A stretch of DNA of 64,000 nucleotides from Sphingomonas pituitosa NBRC 102491 (GCF_001598435.1 NZ_BCYY01000012.1:1-64000), one strand, 5' to 3'; positions 17,389 through 26,052 are shown, counted from the stretch's first letter. A program made the numbers and translations. The notes: a model not told the origin generated them from the sequence alone.

Positions 17389-18693
17389 TTAGCGCCAGCT
17401 CTGGAGCCACATCCAATGGGTGTAGCCCTGGGCGTCGCCCAGCGGCGCGGCGGAGAGGATCGGGTAGAAATAGCCGAAGCAGACCAGCGCCAGCCCGACA
17501 TACCATTCCTCCCAGCCCTTCGCGCGCAGCCGGTCGAACTGGTGGAACGTCACCGGCAGCAGCATGCACAGGAACAGCGCGGAGAGGTGGTAGTAATAAT
17601 AAAAGCCCAGCGACTTCGGGATGATCGCATAGATCGCCACCGAGAAGGTCCAGAGCAGCGCCAGCACCAGCGGCCGCCATGCCCGGGTGCGGAACCAGAG
17701 CAGGTAGCCGGCCAGCACCGCGACCAGTCCGCCCCACATGATCACCGGGTTGCCGATCAGCAGCACGCCGCGCTGCGCGCCATGATCCCATTCGTAGAAG
17801 AACCAGATCGGCCGGAGCATGATCGGCCAGCTCCACCATTCGGACTGGTAATTGTGGTGGGGCAGGACCTGGGTCTGCGCCGCATACATCTCCCGCTGGA
17901 GATGCAGCAGGCCGCGCAGCCCGTCGGTCGCGCCGGTGAGGTAGAAGAAGGTCGGCGCGAAGGTCGCGAAATAGACGGGTATGCTGATCGCGCCCAGCAG
18001 CACGAGCCCTGCGAGAGTCGACAGCCCCGGCCAGTGCGGCTGGTCGCCGGAGAGAATTGCCGTCGCCAGAGGACGTCTGGCGCGACGGGCGTCGATCAGC
18101 CGCACGGCGATCAGCGCCAGCCCGATTGCGGCGATGTACGGCGCCGCTGCCCATTTCACCGCCGTCGCCAGTCCGAGCAGCGCCGCGCCGGCGCACCAGC
18201 GCCATCGCACCTGGTTCCGCGTGCCGTGCATTGCCCACAGCAGGAACACCAGCCCCCACAGCAGGAAGGCGCCGAGGAACACGTCGAGCATCGCCGTGCG
18301 CGCCTGCACGAACAGGCTCTGGTCGAGCATCGCCAGCACCGCGCCGGTTACCGCCACGCGCATCCGGCCGCGCATCAGGATCCACAGGAAGGCGAAGATG
18401 CCGAGCACGGTCGCCGTGCCCGCGACCGTGGGCATCAGTCGCCAGCCGAAGGGATTGTCGCCCAGCAGCTCCATGCCGGCGCCGATCAGCTCCTTGCCGA
18501 GCAGCGGATGCTCGGTGTTGCGCGGGCCCGACAGTTCGATCAGCGATTTGGCCGCGGGCACATAATGCACCTCGTCGAACATGATGCCGCCCGGCTGGTC
18601 GATATGCAGCGTGAACAGCAGCTGCGCGGCGATGCCGATCAGCAGGGCGACGAGCCAGGGGCGGGTGGCGAGGGCCGAAAGGCGAAGGCGCAT
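17389..18693 (-). CDS. PMT-family protein mannosyltransferase (GT39-like)
   Basis: This 434-residue membrane protein has many hydrophobic helices. The catalytic-loop acidic motif appears as MFDEVHYVPAAK after the first helix, with later PMT features such as SEWWSWPIMLRP and GNPVIMWGG. PMT enzymes transfer mannose from polyprenyl-phosphate-mannose to Ser/Thr of proteins during export. The GT2-GtrA enzyme at 14949 could supply the lipid-linked donor. Target proteins are not identifiable from the window. The gene is divergent from metZ. Confidence 0.9.
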   Translation of the reverse strand: MRLRLSALATRPWLVALLIGIAAQLLFTLHIDQPGGIMFDEVHYVPAAKSLIELSGPRNTEHPLLGKELIGAGMELLGDNPFGWRLMPTVAGTATVLGIFAFLWILMRGRMRVAVTGAVLAMLDQSLFVQARTAMLDVFLGAFLLWGLVFLLWAMHGTRNQVRWRWCAGAALLGLATAVKWAAAPYIAAIGLALIAVRLIDARRARRPLATAILSGDQPHWPGLSTLAGLVLLGAISIPVYFATFAPTFFYLTGATDGLRGLLHLQREMYAAQTQVLPHHNYQSEWWSWPIMLRPIWFFYEWDHGAQRGVLLIGNPVIMWGGLVAVLAGYLLWFRTRAWRPLVLALLWTFSVAIYAIIPKSLGFYYYYHLSALFLCMLLPVTFHQFDRLRAKGWEEWYVGLALVCFGYFYPILSAAPLGDAQGYTHWMWLQSWR

Positions 18694-18737
18694 GGCACAG
18701 GCCTAGCCGAGCACGCGGCGGATCGGAATAGCCCGCG

Positions 18738-18762
18738 GATCCTTCCTGCACCGGAAAGGATC
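18738..18762 (+). promoter_or_regulatory. Inverted repeat in the metZ leader
   Basis: GATCCTT and AAGGATC form a perfect 7-base inverted repeat with an 11-base spacer, ending 50 bases before the metZ ATG. A second smaller repeat, TCAAC-N10-GTTGA, overlaps it and follows at 18761-18780. This could be a protein operator or part of a structured leader controlling methionine synthesis. It does not show the conserved core of the SAM-II riboswitch. Regulatory role is inferred from position only. Confidence 0.35.
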
Positions 18763-18812
18763 AACGCACCCAAAGGTTGACGCCGCGCCCCCAAGCGCCG
18801 CAAAGCACGCCC

Positions 18813-20021
18813 ATGAAGCGTCGTACCGGACAGGATCCCAGCGTCACCCGTAACTGGAAGCCCGCGACTCAGGCGGTGCGCGGCGGCACCGCGCGCTCGG
18901 AGTTCGGCGAGACCAGCGAGGCGCTGTTTCTCACCTCGGGCTATGCCTATGATTGCGCGGGCGACGCCGCCGCGCGCTTCGCCGGCGAACAGGCGGGCAT
19001 GACCTATTCGCGCCTCCAGAACCCGACCGTGGAAATGCTGGAGCAGCGCATCGCCCTGCTGGAAGGCGCGGAGGCCTGCCGCACCATGGCCACCGGCATG
19101 GCGGCGATGACCGCGGCGTTGCTCTGCCAGGTGAGCCAGGGCGACCATATCGTCCAGGGCCGCGCCGCCTTCGGTTCGTGCCGCTGGCTGACCGACAGCC
19201 TGCTGCCGCGCTTCGGCGTCACCACGACGACGATCGACGCGCGCGACCCGCAGCAGTTCGAGGACGCGATCCGGCCGAACACCAAGATCTTCTTCTTCGA
19301 GACCCCCGCCAACCCGACGATGGACGTGGTGGACCTCGAAGCCGTCTGCGCGATCGCCAGGAAGCACGGCATCGTCACGGTGGTCGACAATGCGTTCGCG
19401 ACGCCCGCGCTGCAGCGCCCGATGGAGTTCGGCGCGGACGTCGTCGCCTATTCCGCCACCAAGATGATGGACGGGCAGGGCCGCGTGCTGGCCGGTGCGG
19501 TGTGCGGCACCGAGGATTTCATCACCAACACGCTGCTGCCCTTCACCCGCAACACCGGGCCGACGCTCAGCGCGTTCAACGCCTGGGTGGTGCTGAAGGG
19601 CCTCGAGACGCTCGACCTGCGCATCCGCCGCCAGAGCGAGAATGCGCTGAAGGTCGGCAGCTTCCTGGAGGGCCGCGTCCCCCGCGTGAACTTCCCGGCG
19701 CTGCCCAGCCACCCGCAGCACGCGCTGTTCATGCGCCAGATGGCCGCGGCGGGGCCGATCTTCAGCTTCGAGCTGGACGGCGGCCGTGCCCAGGCCCACG
19801 CGCTGCTCGACGGGCTGGAATTGATCGACATCTCGAACAACATCGGCGACTCGCGCTCGCTGATGACGCACCCGTCCTCCACCACCCATTCGGGTCTGGC
19901 CGAGGAGAAAAGGCTGGAGATGGGCGTGGTCGAGGGCATGATCCGCATCAATGTCGGCCTGGAAGACGCCGACGACCTGATCGCCGATCTCGACCAGGCG
20001 CTGCGGGGCGCCGGCTTGTGA
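18813..20021 (+). CDS. metZ: O-succinylhomoserine sulfhydrylase
   Basis: This 402-residue PLP enzyme is of the Cys/Met metabolism family. The PLP lysine is Lys217 in AYSATKMMDGQ. YSRLQNPTVEMLE and VDNAFATPALQ are the substrate and cofactor loops. The N-terminus (WKPATQAVRGG, FGETSEALFLTSGY) is typical of alphaproteobacterial MetZ, which condenses O-succinylhomoserine with sulfide to homocysteine. The start at 18813 was preferred over 18777 because homologues I recall begin MKxRxGxD; the ribosome-binding site is weak. Its stop overlaps the start of apaG. Confidence 0.93.
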   Translation: MKRRTGQDPSVTRNWKPATQAVRGGTARSEFGETSEALFLTSGYAYDCAGDAAARFAGEQAGMTYSRLQNPTVEMLEQRIALLEGAEACRTMATGMAAMTAALLCQVSQGDHIVQGRAAFGSCRWLTDSLLPRFGVTTTTIDARDPQQFEDAIRPNTKIFFFETPANPTMDVVDLEAVCAIARKHGIVTVVDNAFATPALQRPMEFGADVVAYSATKMMDGQGRVLAGAVCGTEDFITNTLLPFTRNTGPTLSAFNAWVVLKGLETLDLRIRRQSENALKVGSFLEGRVPRVNFPALPSHPQHALFMRQMAAAGPIFSFELDGGRAQAHALLDGLELIDISNNIGDSRSLMTHPSSTTHSGLAEEKRLEMGVVEGMIRINVGLEDADDLIADLDQALRGAGL

Positions 20022-20422
20022 AGGCGCTCTTCACCGACGAGGCGACGACGCGCGGCGTGGTCGTCCGCGTGTCGGTGTCGTATCTGCCCGAACAGTCGGA
20101 GCCGCATCGCGGCCGCTGGTTCTGGGCCTATCATATCCGCATCGAGAACGAAGGCCCGGTGGCGGTGCAACTGCTCACCCGCCACTGGATCATCACCGAC
20201 GGGCGCGGCCTGCGCCACACGGTGGAGGGCGAGGGCGTCGTCGGCGAACAGCCGATGATCGCGCCGGGCGGCAGCTTCGACTATGTCTCGGGCTGCCCGC
20301 TCTCGACGCCGAGCGGATCGATGCAGGGCAGCTACCACATGATCGCCGAGGACGGTTCGGCGTTCGACGTGTCCATCCCGCGATTCGCGCTGATCGCCCC
20401 GGCGGTGACGGGCGAACAATGA
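20018..20422 (+). CDS. apaG: ApaG domain protein
   Basis: The product is 134 residues from a GTG overlapping the metZ stop. The single ApaG/DUF525 beta-sandwich is clear from RWFWAYHIRIENEG, QLLTRHWIITDG, GVVGEQPMIAPGGSFDYVSG and the SMQGSYHM end. ApaG proteins have been linked to Co2+/Mg2+ resistance in enterobacteria, but their molecular role is unsettled. It is sandwiched between metZ and a LysR regulator with overlaps on both sides, so all three are probably one transcript. Confidence 0.95.
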   Translation: MKALFTDEATTRGVVVRVSVSYLPEQSEPHRGRWFWAYHIRIENEGPVAVQLLTRHWIITDGRGLRHTVEGEGVVGEQPMIAPGGSFDYVSGCPLSTPSGSMQGSYHMIAEDGSAFDVSIPRFALIAPAVTGEQ

Positions 20423-21213
20423 AGCGGACCCATCTCCCCCTCAACGGCATGCGCGTGCTCGATGCGGCCGCGCGGCACCTGTCGTTCACCCGCGCCGCGG
20501 ACGAACTGGCGGTGACCCCCGCCGCGGTCGGCCAGCAGATCCGCGCGCTGGAGGATACGCTGGGCGTCGTGCTGTTCCGCCGCACCACCAAGGGGCTGGA
20601 GCTGACCCCCGAGGCGGAGAGCGGCCTCACCGCGCTGCGCAACGGCTTCCTCCAGTTCGAGGAAGCGGTGCGGGCGATGCAGGCGGGCCAGTCCTCCAAG
20701 TCGCTGACCATCGCCGCGCCGCGCGACCTCACCGCCAAATGGCTGATGCCGCGCCTGTCGGACATCGCCCGTGCGGACCCGGACCTGCGCTTCGTGCTGG
20801 TGCCGGCCGACGATGCGCTCGATTTCACCGAGGCCAATCTCGATCTCGCGATCCGCTGGGGCGAAGGCCCGGGCGAGCATGAGGGCGAGGCGCTGGAAAG
20901 CGACGGCATGGTCACGGTCGAGCGGCCGGGCGGCGGCGGGATCGACGTGCGCATCTCGTGGCTGGGCTGCATGGCCGAGGATGCCGGATCGCTGGTCCGC
21001 GTCGCCGATGCGGGCCTCGCGATCGATGCGGCGGCGCAGGGGCTGGGGCGGGCGACCGTCCCCGAGCTTCTTGCCCGCGCCGATATCGAGGCGGGCCGCG
21101 TCGCCCTGGTCGGTGAGCCCAAGGCCTCGCGGCTAGGCTATTGGCTGGTCGCGCCGCTGCCGCAGTGGCGGCAGAAGAAGGTGCAGACGCTGGTCGAGGT
21201 GCTGGGCAGCTAG
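20419..21213 (+). CDS. LysR-family regulator (GcvA-like)
   Basis: This 264-residue protein is somewhat short for the family. The HTH (RVLDAAARHLSFTRAADELAVTPAAVGQQIRALE split over residues 11-45) and RRTTKGLELTPEAESG are of the GcvA type, which often controls amino-acid or beta-lactamase genes. The C-terminal effector domain begins about residue 92 and looks trimmed in its second half. Its ATG overlaps the apaG stop by four bases. Whether it controls the metZ-apaG genes themselves is not shown. Confidence 0.92.
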   Translation: MKRTHLPLNGMRVLDAAARHLSFTRAADELAVTPAAVGQQIRALEDTLGVVLFRRTTKGLELTPEAESGLTALRNGFLQFEEAVRAMQAGQSSKSLTIAAPRDLTAKWLMPRLSDIARADPDLRFVLVPADDALDFTEANLDLAIRWGEGPGEHEGEALESDGMVTVERPGGGGIDVRISWLGCMAEDAGSLVRVADAGLAIDAAAQGLGRATVPELLARADIEAGRVALVGEPKASRLGYWLVAPLPQWRQKKVQTLVEVLGS

Positions 21214-21992
21214 CTGCCCTTCACCCGCCCGATCGGCACCGGCAGCAGCCGGCCCTGATCGTCGCCGATCACCATCACCTCCACGCCGAACGCGTCGCGC
21301 AGCGGCTGATGGGCCAGCGCCGTCCCGGCCGGACCGAAGGCCACGACGCGGCCTTCGCGCAGCAGCAGCACGTCGTCGGCCGCGCGGGCGGCCTGGAGGA
21401 AATCGTGCAGCACGATCACCACGCCCATCCCGCCGGCGGCCAGCGCGCGCAGCCGATCGAGCAGATCGAGTTGGTGCACCGGATCAAGGCTCGCGAGCGG
21501 TTCGTCCGCCAGCAGCCAGTGCGGCTCGCCGGCGAGTACCCGCGCCAGCAGCACGCGCGCCCGCTCGCCGCCGGAAAGCCGGGTGACGCGCCGATCGATC
21601 AGCGGGCGGACGGCGGTGGCGTCGATCGCGGCGTCGATCGCGGCGTGATCGGCGGCGGAAAGTCCCGCGAAGGGCGCGCGGTGCGGTGCCCGGCCGAGTG
21701 CGATCACCTCCGCCACCTGCAGATCCCAATGCACGGTGGCGTCCTGCGGCAGATAGCCGATGCGACGCGCGCGCTCGCGCGGCTCCAGCCGGGCGAGCGG
21801 CTTGCCGCCGAGCTTCACCTGACCGGCGTCGGGATCCAGCAGCCCGGCGAGCGTGCGCACCAGCGTCGACTTGCCCGAGCCGTTGGGGCCGAGGATCGCC
21901 GTGACCCGGCCGGGCCGCAGCACCGCATCCAGCCCGTGGAGTACGCGGCGCTTGCCGAGGCTGACCGCGAGATCGGAGATGCTCAGTTCCAT
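21210..21992 (-). CDS. ABC importer ATP-binding protein (FecE/HmuV/BtuD type)
   Basis: This 260-residue ATPase has Walker A GPNGSGKST near residue 35, the signature LSGGERARVLLAR, Walker B HWLLADEPLASLD and the H-loop IVLHD. It belongs to the class that energises iron-siderophore, heme or cobalamin uptake across the inner membrane. Its start overlaps the 3' end of the FecCD permease gene by ten bases, so they form one unit. No substrate-binding protein or TonB receptor lies beside it, so the ligand is open. Confidence 0.95.
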   Translation of the reverse strand: MELSISDLAVSLGKRRVLHGLDAVLRPGRVTAILGPNGSGKSTLVRTLAGLLDPDAGQVKLGGKPLARLEPRERARRIGYLPQDATVHWDLQVAEVIALGRAPHRAPFAGLSAADHAAIDAAIDATAVRPLIDRRVTRLSGGERARVLLARVLAGEPHWLLADEPLASLDPVHQLDLLDRLRALAAGGMGVVIVLHDFLQAARAADDVLLLREGRVVAFGPAGTALAHQPLRDAFGVEVMVIGDDQGRLLPVPIGRVKGS

Positions 21993-22966
21993 GTCGACCG
22001 CCGGAGCTTGAGGAGCAGCACGAAGAAGAAGGGGGTGCCGAGCAGCGCCATCGCGACGCCCAGGCGCACCTCGCTCGGGCCCGGGGACAGGCGCACGAGG
22101 CTGTCCGCCGCCAGCAGCAGCGCGGCCCCGCCCAGGGCGCTGGGGAGCAGCAGCGCCGAAGGGCGTGCACCGGTGAGCGGGCGGAGCAAATGCGGCACGA
22201 TCAGCCCGACGAACCCGACGATGCCGGTGACCGCGACGCTGGCGCCGACCGCCAGCCCGGTGCCGAGCACGACCAGCAGCTGTACCCGATCCAGCCGCAC
22301 CCCCATCGAGCGGGCGGCCGCCTCCCCCAGCGTGAGCGCGTCGAGCGCGCGGCCGGTGAACAGCAGCAGCGCGCACCCGATCGCGATGAAGGGCAGGGCG
22401 AGCTGCACTTCGGCAAAGCTGCGATCGGTGAGCGCCCCCATGATCCAGTCGAGGATTTCGGCGGTGGCATAGGGGTTGGGCGCGATCGAGATCAGGAAGC
22501 TGGTGAGCGCCGCGCCCAGGCTGGCGAGCACCGTGCCGGCGAGGATGAAGGCGACGGCGCTTTCCGCCCTCCAGGCAAGCCCCGCGAGCAGCAGCATGGA
22601 TCCGCAGGCTGCCGCCATGGCGCAGCCGAACAGAACCAGCGGCGCGCTGCTCCCCAGCAGCACGATGGCGCCAACCGCGCCCAGCGCCGCGCTGGAAGAG
22701 ACGCCCACCACCGCCGGGTCGGCGAGCGGATTGCGCAGGAACCCCTGCAGCGCCGCGCCGGACAGCCCCAGTGCCGCGCCGATCGCGAGGCCCAGAATGG
22801 AGCGCGGCAGGCGCAGCTCGGCGATGATCCACCAGCGCGGATCCGGGCTGAACCAGACGGCGGGGGGCACCCAGAACTTGCCGGCGATCAGCGAACCGGC
22901 GAACAGCAGGGCGACAAGCAGCGCAAGGCCGAGGTTGAGGGCAAGCCGGTGCATGCCGGGCGCCAT
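21983..22966 (-). CDS. FecCD-family ABC permease
   Basis: This 327-residue permease has about ten hydrophobic helices and typical FecCD segments: ELRLPRSILGLAIGAALGLSGAALQ, NPLADPAVVGVSSSA split along residues 50-95, and VGFVGLIVPHLLR with the EAA-like coupling helix. It imports an iron chelate, heme or corrinoid with the ATPase at 21210. The start at 22966 gives MAPGMHRL; the ATG four codons later is equally possible. An AraC regulator is divergent and may control this pair. Confidence 0.93.
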   Translation of the reverse strand: MAPGMHRLALNLGLALLVALLFAGSLIAGKFWVPPAVWFSPDPRWWIIAELRLPRSILGLAIGAALGLSGAALQGFLRNPLADPAVVGVSSSAALGAVGAIVLLGSSAPLVLFGCAMAAACGSMLLLAGLAWRAESAVAFILAGTVLASLGAALTSFLISIAPNPYATAEILDWIMGALTDRSFAEVQLALPFIAIGCALLLFTGRALDALTLGEAAARSMGVRLDRVQLLVVLGTGLAVGASVAVTGIVGFVGLIVPHLLRPLTGARPSALLLPSALGGAALLLAADSLVRLSPGPSEVRLGVAMALLGTPFFFVLLLKLRRSTWN

Positions 22967-23035
22967 AGCATCCCGGCGGCGTTCGCCTACCCCCACATTG
23001 CCCGTCGGCACGGGTGCGCAGGCGCGCAAACGGGC

Positions 23036-23062
23036 TTGACCACCCAAACCTTGGTTTAGTCT
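23036..23062 (+). promoter_or_regulatory. Candidate promoter of the AraC-family gene
   Basis: TTGACC at 23036-23041 and TAGTCT at 23057-23062 are separated by 15 bases, a slightly short sigma70-like arrangement. They face the AraC gene, about 95 bases from its start. The inferred leader includes a GCGGAGG...CCGCC hairpin. This is prediction from base pattern only. Confidence 0.35.
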
Positions 23063-23155
23063 TCCCACATCAAAGCCGTGCCCGATGGTGCGGAGGTTCG
23101 ATTCCGCCACGCGGCCGCCTGCGCGACACTCCATTCGGCAAGACGGGATGGAACC

Positions 23156-23716
23156 ATGTACCACCAGGCGTTGATCGATGTTGCTGCAGGGGGCCAGGCG
23201 AGCGGCGCGCCGGACCTTTCGGCGCTGCTCGCCAGCGCGATGCGATCGCTGGACGAGGACCCGCCGCTCGCGCGCCGCTGCCTCGAACGGCTGCCCGGCC
23301 TGCTCGCCGCTCCCGATGCCGCCGGCCCTCCGGACCTGTTGCCCGAGGGGCCGATCCTGTCCGACGGCCCGGCGAAAGGGGGCTTGGCCGGCTGGCAGCT
23401 CCGCCGTGTGGCGGCGCATGTCGACACCCATCTTCAAGGGCCGATCTTCACCTCCACGCTGGCTGGCGTCGCCCAGCTGAGCACCGGGCATTTCTGCCGG
23501 GCGTTCAAGGCGAGCACCGGCGAGACGCCGCACGCCTATATCGTGCGCCAGCGCATTCGGCGCGCGCAGCTGCTGATGCGGGAGACGCGAGACACGCTAT
23601 CGCAGATCGCCTGCGCCTGCGGGCTGAGCGACCAGGCGCATCTCACCCGGCTGTTCCGTCGCCTGCTGGGCACGACGCCGCACGCCTGGCGATGCAGCTG
23701 GCAACCGGCCGGCTGA
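23156..23716 (+). CDS. AraC-family transcriptional regulator
   Basis: This 186-residue protein has a C-terminal AraC DNA-binding domain at about residues 85-182. The first HTH is around LAGVAQLSTGHFCRAFK and the second around ISQIACACGLSDQAHLTRLFRR in slightly different form, ending GTTPHAWR. The N-terminal 80 residues match no sensor domain I know and lack a signal or membrane segment. The ATG at 23156 follows GGGATGGAACC. It is divergent from the FecCD-ATPase pair, which suggests it controls metal-chelate uptake. Confidence 0.9.
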   Translation: MYHQALIDVAAGGQASGAPDLSALLASAMRSLDEDPPLARRCLERLPGLLAAPDAAGPPDLLPEGPILSDGPAKGGLAGWQLRRVAAHVDTHLQGPIFTSTLAGVAQLSTGHFCRAFKASTGETPHAYIVRQRIRRAQLLMRETRDTLSQIACACGLSDQAHLTRLFRRLLGTTPHAWRCSWQPAG

Positions 23717-23831
23717 TCGCAGCAGGAATCTTCAAGACTCGTCGCTCGGACACCGGATGATGTGGCTTCGGCCGGGCGGGTGGCGAGCCGCTACGGTTGC
23801 AATGGAGGGGGCAGGAAGCTGGACGCCGGAA

Positions 23832-24413
23832 ATGACCGATAATGTTTCGCTGCCGATCGGCACGTGGCGCGGCGTATCCTTCGCGGTGGCGCAGATCGAC
23901 GTGCTGCGGGCGGCGGAGGACCTGCTCGTCGTCGGCATGCTCGAGAAGGATGTCGCCGGTGCGCACCGCGGCGGCGCCGAGGCCATCGATCATGCGCTGC
24001 ACGGCACCCTTTCCCGATTGCGCGAGGGCGGCATCTTCACCGGCGGCTTCGGGGAAACGCTGATGCTCACCCGCCCGCCGGCGCCGATCCGCGCTGCGAC
24101 GTTGATGCTGATCGGCATGGGCGCTTCCCTCACCGGCGATCCGGAGGTGGTGGGCGCGCTCACCGGCCTTGCGATGCAGGCCGCATTGCGGATCGGCGCG
24201 GCATCGGTGGGGTGTCTGCTCGGCTGGTCCGAACTCGATCTGCCGGCACCGCTGGTGGCGCCGAGCGCGGCCGCGATGATGCGCGGCGCGCTTGCCGCCA
24301 TCGATGCGCAGGAGCAGCAGGCGGCTTCGATTGCCTGGACCTTCGACATCCGCAACGGTGCCGCCGCCCACACCACAACCGCGCTTCGCGAGGCGCTGGC
24401 CGCCTGGCGCTGA
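23832..24413 (+). CDS. Stand-alone M17 aminopeptidase N-terminal-like domain protein
   Basis: The product is about 193 residues. DVLRAAEDLLVVGMLEKD, AIDHALHGTLSRL, GIFTGGFGETLMLTRPP and ATLMLIGMGA follow the order seen in the N-terminal (macro-like) domain of leucyl aminopeptidases. The catalytic M17 domain with its metal-binding NTDAEGR-type motif is absent. It is therefore not a peptidase by itself. Starts at 23757 and 23802 are also open; 23832 places the domain near the N-terminus. The gene lies between AraC and response-regulator genes. The role is unknown. Confidence 0.65.
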   Translation: MTDNVSLPIGTWRGVSFAVAQIDVLRAAEDLLVVGMLEKDVAGAHRGGAEAIDHALHGTLSRLREGGIFTGGFGETLMLTRPPAPIRAATLMLIGMGASLTGDPEVVGALTGLAMQAALRIGAASVGCLLGWSELDLPAPLVAPSAAAMMRGALAAIDAQEQQAASIAWTFDIRNGAAAHTTTALREALAAWR

Positions 24414-24486
24414 CGGGTGGTCGAGGCGTGGCGACGGCGACGCAGCCATGCTAGGATGCGCTTCTCAGGGAGTTGATGCGCTTGCC

Positions 24487-25149
24487 ATGTTGACCAGGGT
24501 TTCCAGCGGGCGTGTGCCGGCACGCGGCACGACGCCGATCCGCATCCTGCTGGTCGACGATCACATGCTGCTGCGCGAAGGGGTTCGGGCGGTCGTCTCC
24601 ACCCAGGACGACATGGAGATCGTCGGGGAAGCGGGTGGTGGTGCGGAGGCGATTCGGGAATTCGCCCGGCTCCAGCCCGATCTGGTGCTGATGGACCTGC
24701 AGATGGCCGACATGTCCGGCCTCGACGCGATCACCGCGATCCGCGCGGCCACGCCCAACGCCAGGATCATCGTCCTGACCACCTATTCGGGCGACGGTCG
24801 TGCGATCAAGGCGCTGCGGGCGGGCGCGATGGGCTATCTGCTCAAGGCGAGCCTGCGCAACCAGCTGCTCGAGGCGATCCGCTCGGTCCATCACGGCGGC
24901 AAGCATCTCGACGCCAGCGTGGCGACCGCGATCGCGCTGCACGTGCTCGACGAGGATCTCACCGAGCGCGAGGTGTCGGTGCTGACCCTGGCGGCCTGGG
25001 GCAATTCGAACAAGCAGATCGCCGCCCGGCTCGCCCTCTCCGAAGAGACGGTGAAGGGCCATATGAAGGCGCTGTTCGCCAAGCTCGGCGCCAGCGACCG
25101 GACGCACGCGGTGACGATCGCCGCCAAGCGCGGGCTGATCGAGCTCTGA
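24487..25149 (+). CDS. NarL/LuxR-family response regulator
   Basis: This 220-residue protein has a receiver domain at residues 18-135: the acidic pair in LLVDDH, phospho-acceptor Asp70 in LVLMDLQ, and Lys in GYLLKAS. A LuxR-type HTH follows at about 153-215 (LTEREVSVLTLAAWG, NKQIAARLALSEETVKGHMK). No histidine kinase gene is adjacent. The receiver closely resembles that of the regulator at 37628, which has a kinase partner, so cross-phosphorylation is possible. The nearest target candidates are the genes from 25396 onward. Confidence 0.93.
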   Translation: MLTRVSSGRVPARGTTPIRILLVDDHMLLREGVRAVVSTQDDMEIVGEAGGGAEAIREFARLQPDLVLMDLQMADMSGLDAITAIRAATPNARIIVLTTYSGDGRAIKALRAGAMGYLLKASLRNQLLEAIRSVHHGGKHLDASVATAIALHVLDEDLTEREVSVLTLAAWGNSNKQIAARLALSEETVKGHMKALFAKLGASDRTHAVTIAAKRGLIEL

Positions 25150-25155
25150 TCCCGT

Positions 25156-25175
25156 CGCGCGGGCGGAACCGCGCG
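25156..25175 (+). terminator. Hairpin after the response regulator gene
   Basis: CGCGCGG and CCGCGCG form a perfect 7-base-pair stem around a six-base loop, seven bases after the stop codon. No T-tract follows. It likely separates the regulator from the isochorismatase operon that starts 220 bases later; the bases between hold no gene. Confidence 0.55.
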
Positions 25176-25395
25176 ATCGCATCAAACCCGTCCAATACCT
25201 GTCCGACTGGCGCGCCCTAAAGATGGCGGCGGCGGTCCGTCGCCGTGCAGGCGTGATGCCGGCGGGCAGACGGAACTGCCGAACTATTCGAAAGAATGGA
25301 ACGGTACGCGTAACTTTATCCGAGTTTTCGGAAAACGTGCGCCGGCTATTCTGCACCCATCACCGCCGGACCCCGGCAGCAACAGGAGCCGCACC

Positions 25396-26052
25396 ATGAC
25401 CCTCACCGCCACCGCCACGCCGGGCAAGTCGCTGATCTCGCCGACCAATCACGCGCTCGTCCTGATCGATTTCCAGTCGCAGATGGCCTTCGCCACCAAG
25501 TCGATCGACGCGACGATCCTGCGCAACAACGCGGCGCTGATCAGCCGCGGCGCCAAGTCGTTCGGCGTACCGACGATCCTCACCACGGTCGCCGAGAAGA
25601 GCTTCTCGGGCCCGATGTTCAGCGAAGTGACGGATGCGTTCCCCGGCCAGAAGCTGCTCGACCGCACCTCGATGAACACCTGGGAAGATGCGGCGGTGAT
25701 CGAGGAGGTCAACCGCATCGCCAAGCCGCGCATCGTGTTCGCGGGCCTCTGGACCAGCGTCTGCATCGTCGGCCCGGTCGCCTCGGCGATCGACCAGGGG
25801 TTCGAAGCCTATTTCATCGCCGATGCCTGCGGCGACATCTCTCCTGAAGCGCATGAACGCGCGGTGCAGCGGATGATCCAGCTGGGTGCGGTGCCGATGA
25901 CGTCGCTCCAGTATCTGCTCGAGCTGCAGCGCGACTGGGCGCGCGGCGAGACCTACGACTCGACCACCGGCATCGCGAAGCAGTGGGGCGGGGCCTACGG
26001 CCTCGGCGTCACCTACGCCAAGACGATGTTCGGCGCCTCCGAAGGCCATTGA
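25396..26052 (+). CDS. Isochorismatase-like (YcaC-related) cysteine hydrolase
   Basis: The product is 218 residues. The family's catalytic Asp is Asp25 in LVLIDFQ and the nucleophile is Cys123 in LWTSVCIVGP, preceded by the expected cis-peptide region. The fold covers nicotinamidases, isochorismatases and amide hydrolases; YcaC-type members have no settled substrate. The ATG follows CAGGAGCCGCACC. It is 45 bases upstream of an alpha/beta hydrolase, and the two recur together in module form. It is related to the enzyme at 37001. Confidence 0.9.
   Translation: MTLTATATPGKSLISPTNHALVLIDFQSQMAFATKSIDATILRNNAALISRGAKSFGVPTILTTVAEKSFSGPMFSEVTDAFPGQKLLDRTSMNTWEDAAVIEEVNRIAKPRIVFAGLWTSVCIVGPVASAIDQGFEAYFIADACGDISPEAHERAVQRMIQLGAVPMTSLQYLLELQRDWARGETYDSTTGIAKQWGGAYGLGVTYAKTMFGASEGH

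Noticed and set aside
18694..18812. SAM-II riboswitch before metZ.
   Set aside because: The conserved core bases of SAM-II are not found; only simple inverted repeats are present.
23085..23115. GCGGAGGTTCGATTCCGCC looks like a tRNA T-arm.
   Set aside because: No acceptor, D-arm or anticodon arm can be folded around it and no CCA-compatible end exists; it is probably a chance hairpin in the AraC leader.
22967..23155. Possible cobalamin riboswitch before the FecCD-type permease.
   Set aside because: On the minus strand no B12-box-like sequence or the expected multi-stem layout is visible, so the ligand cannot be assigned to cobalamin.
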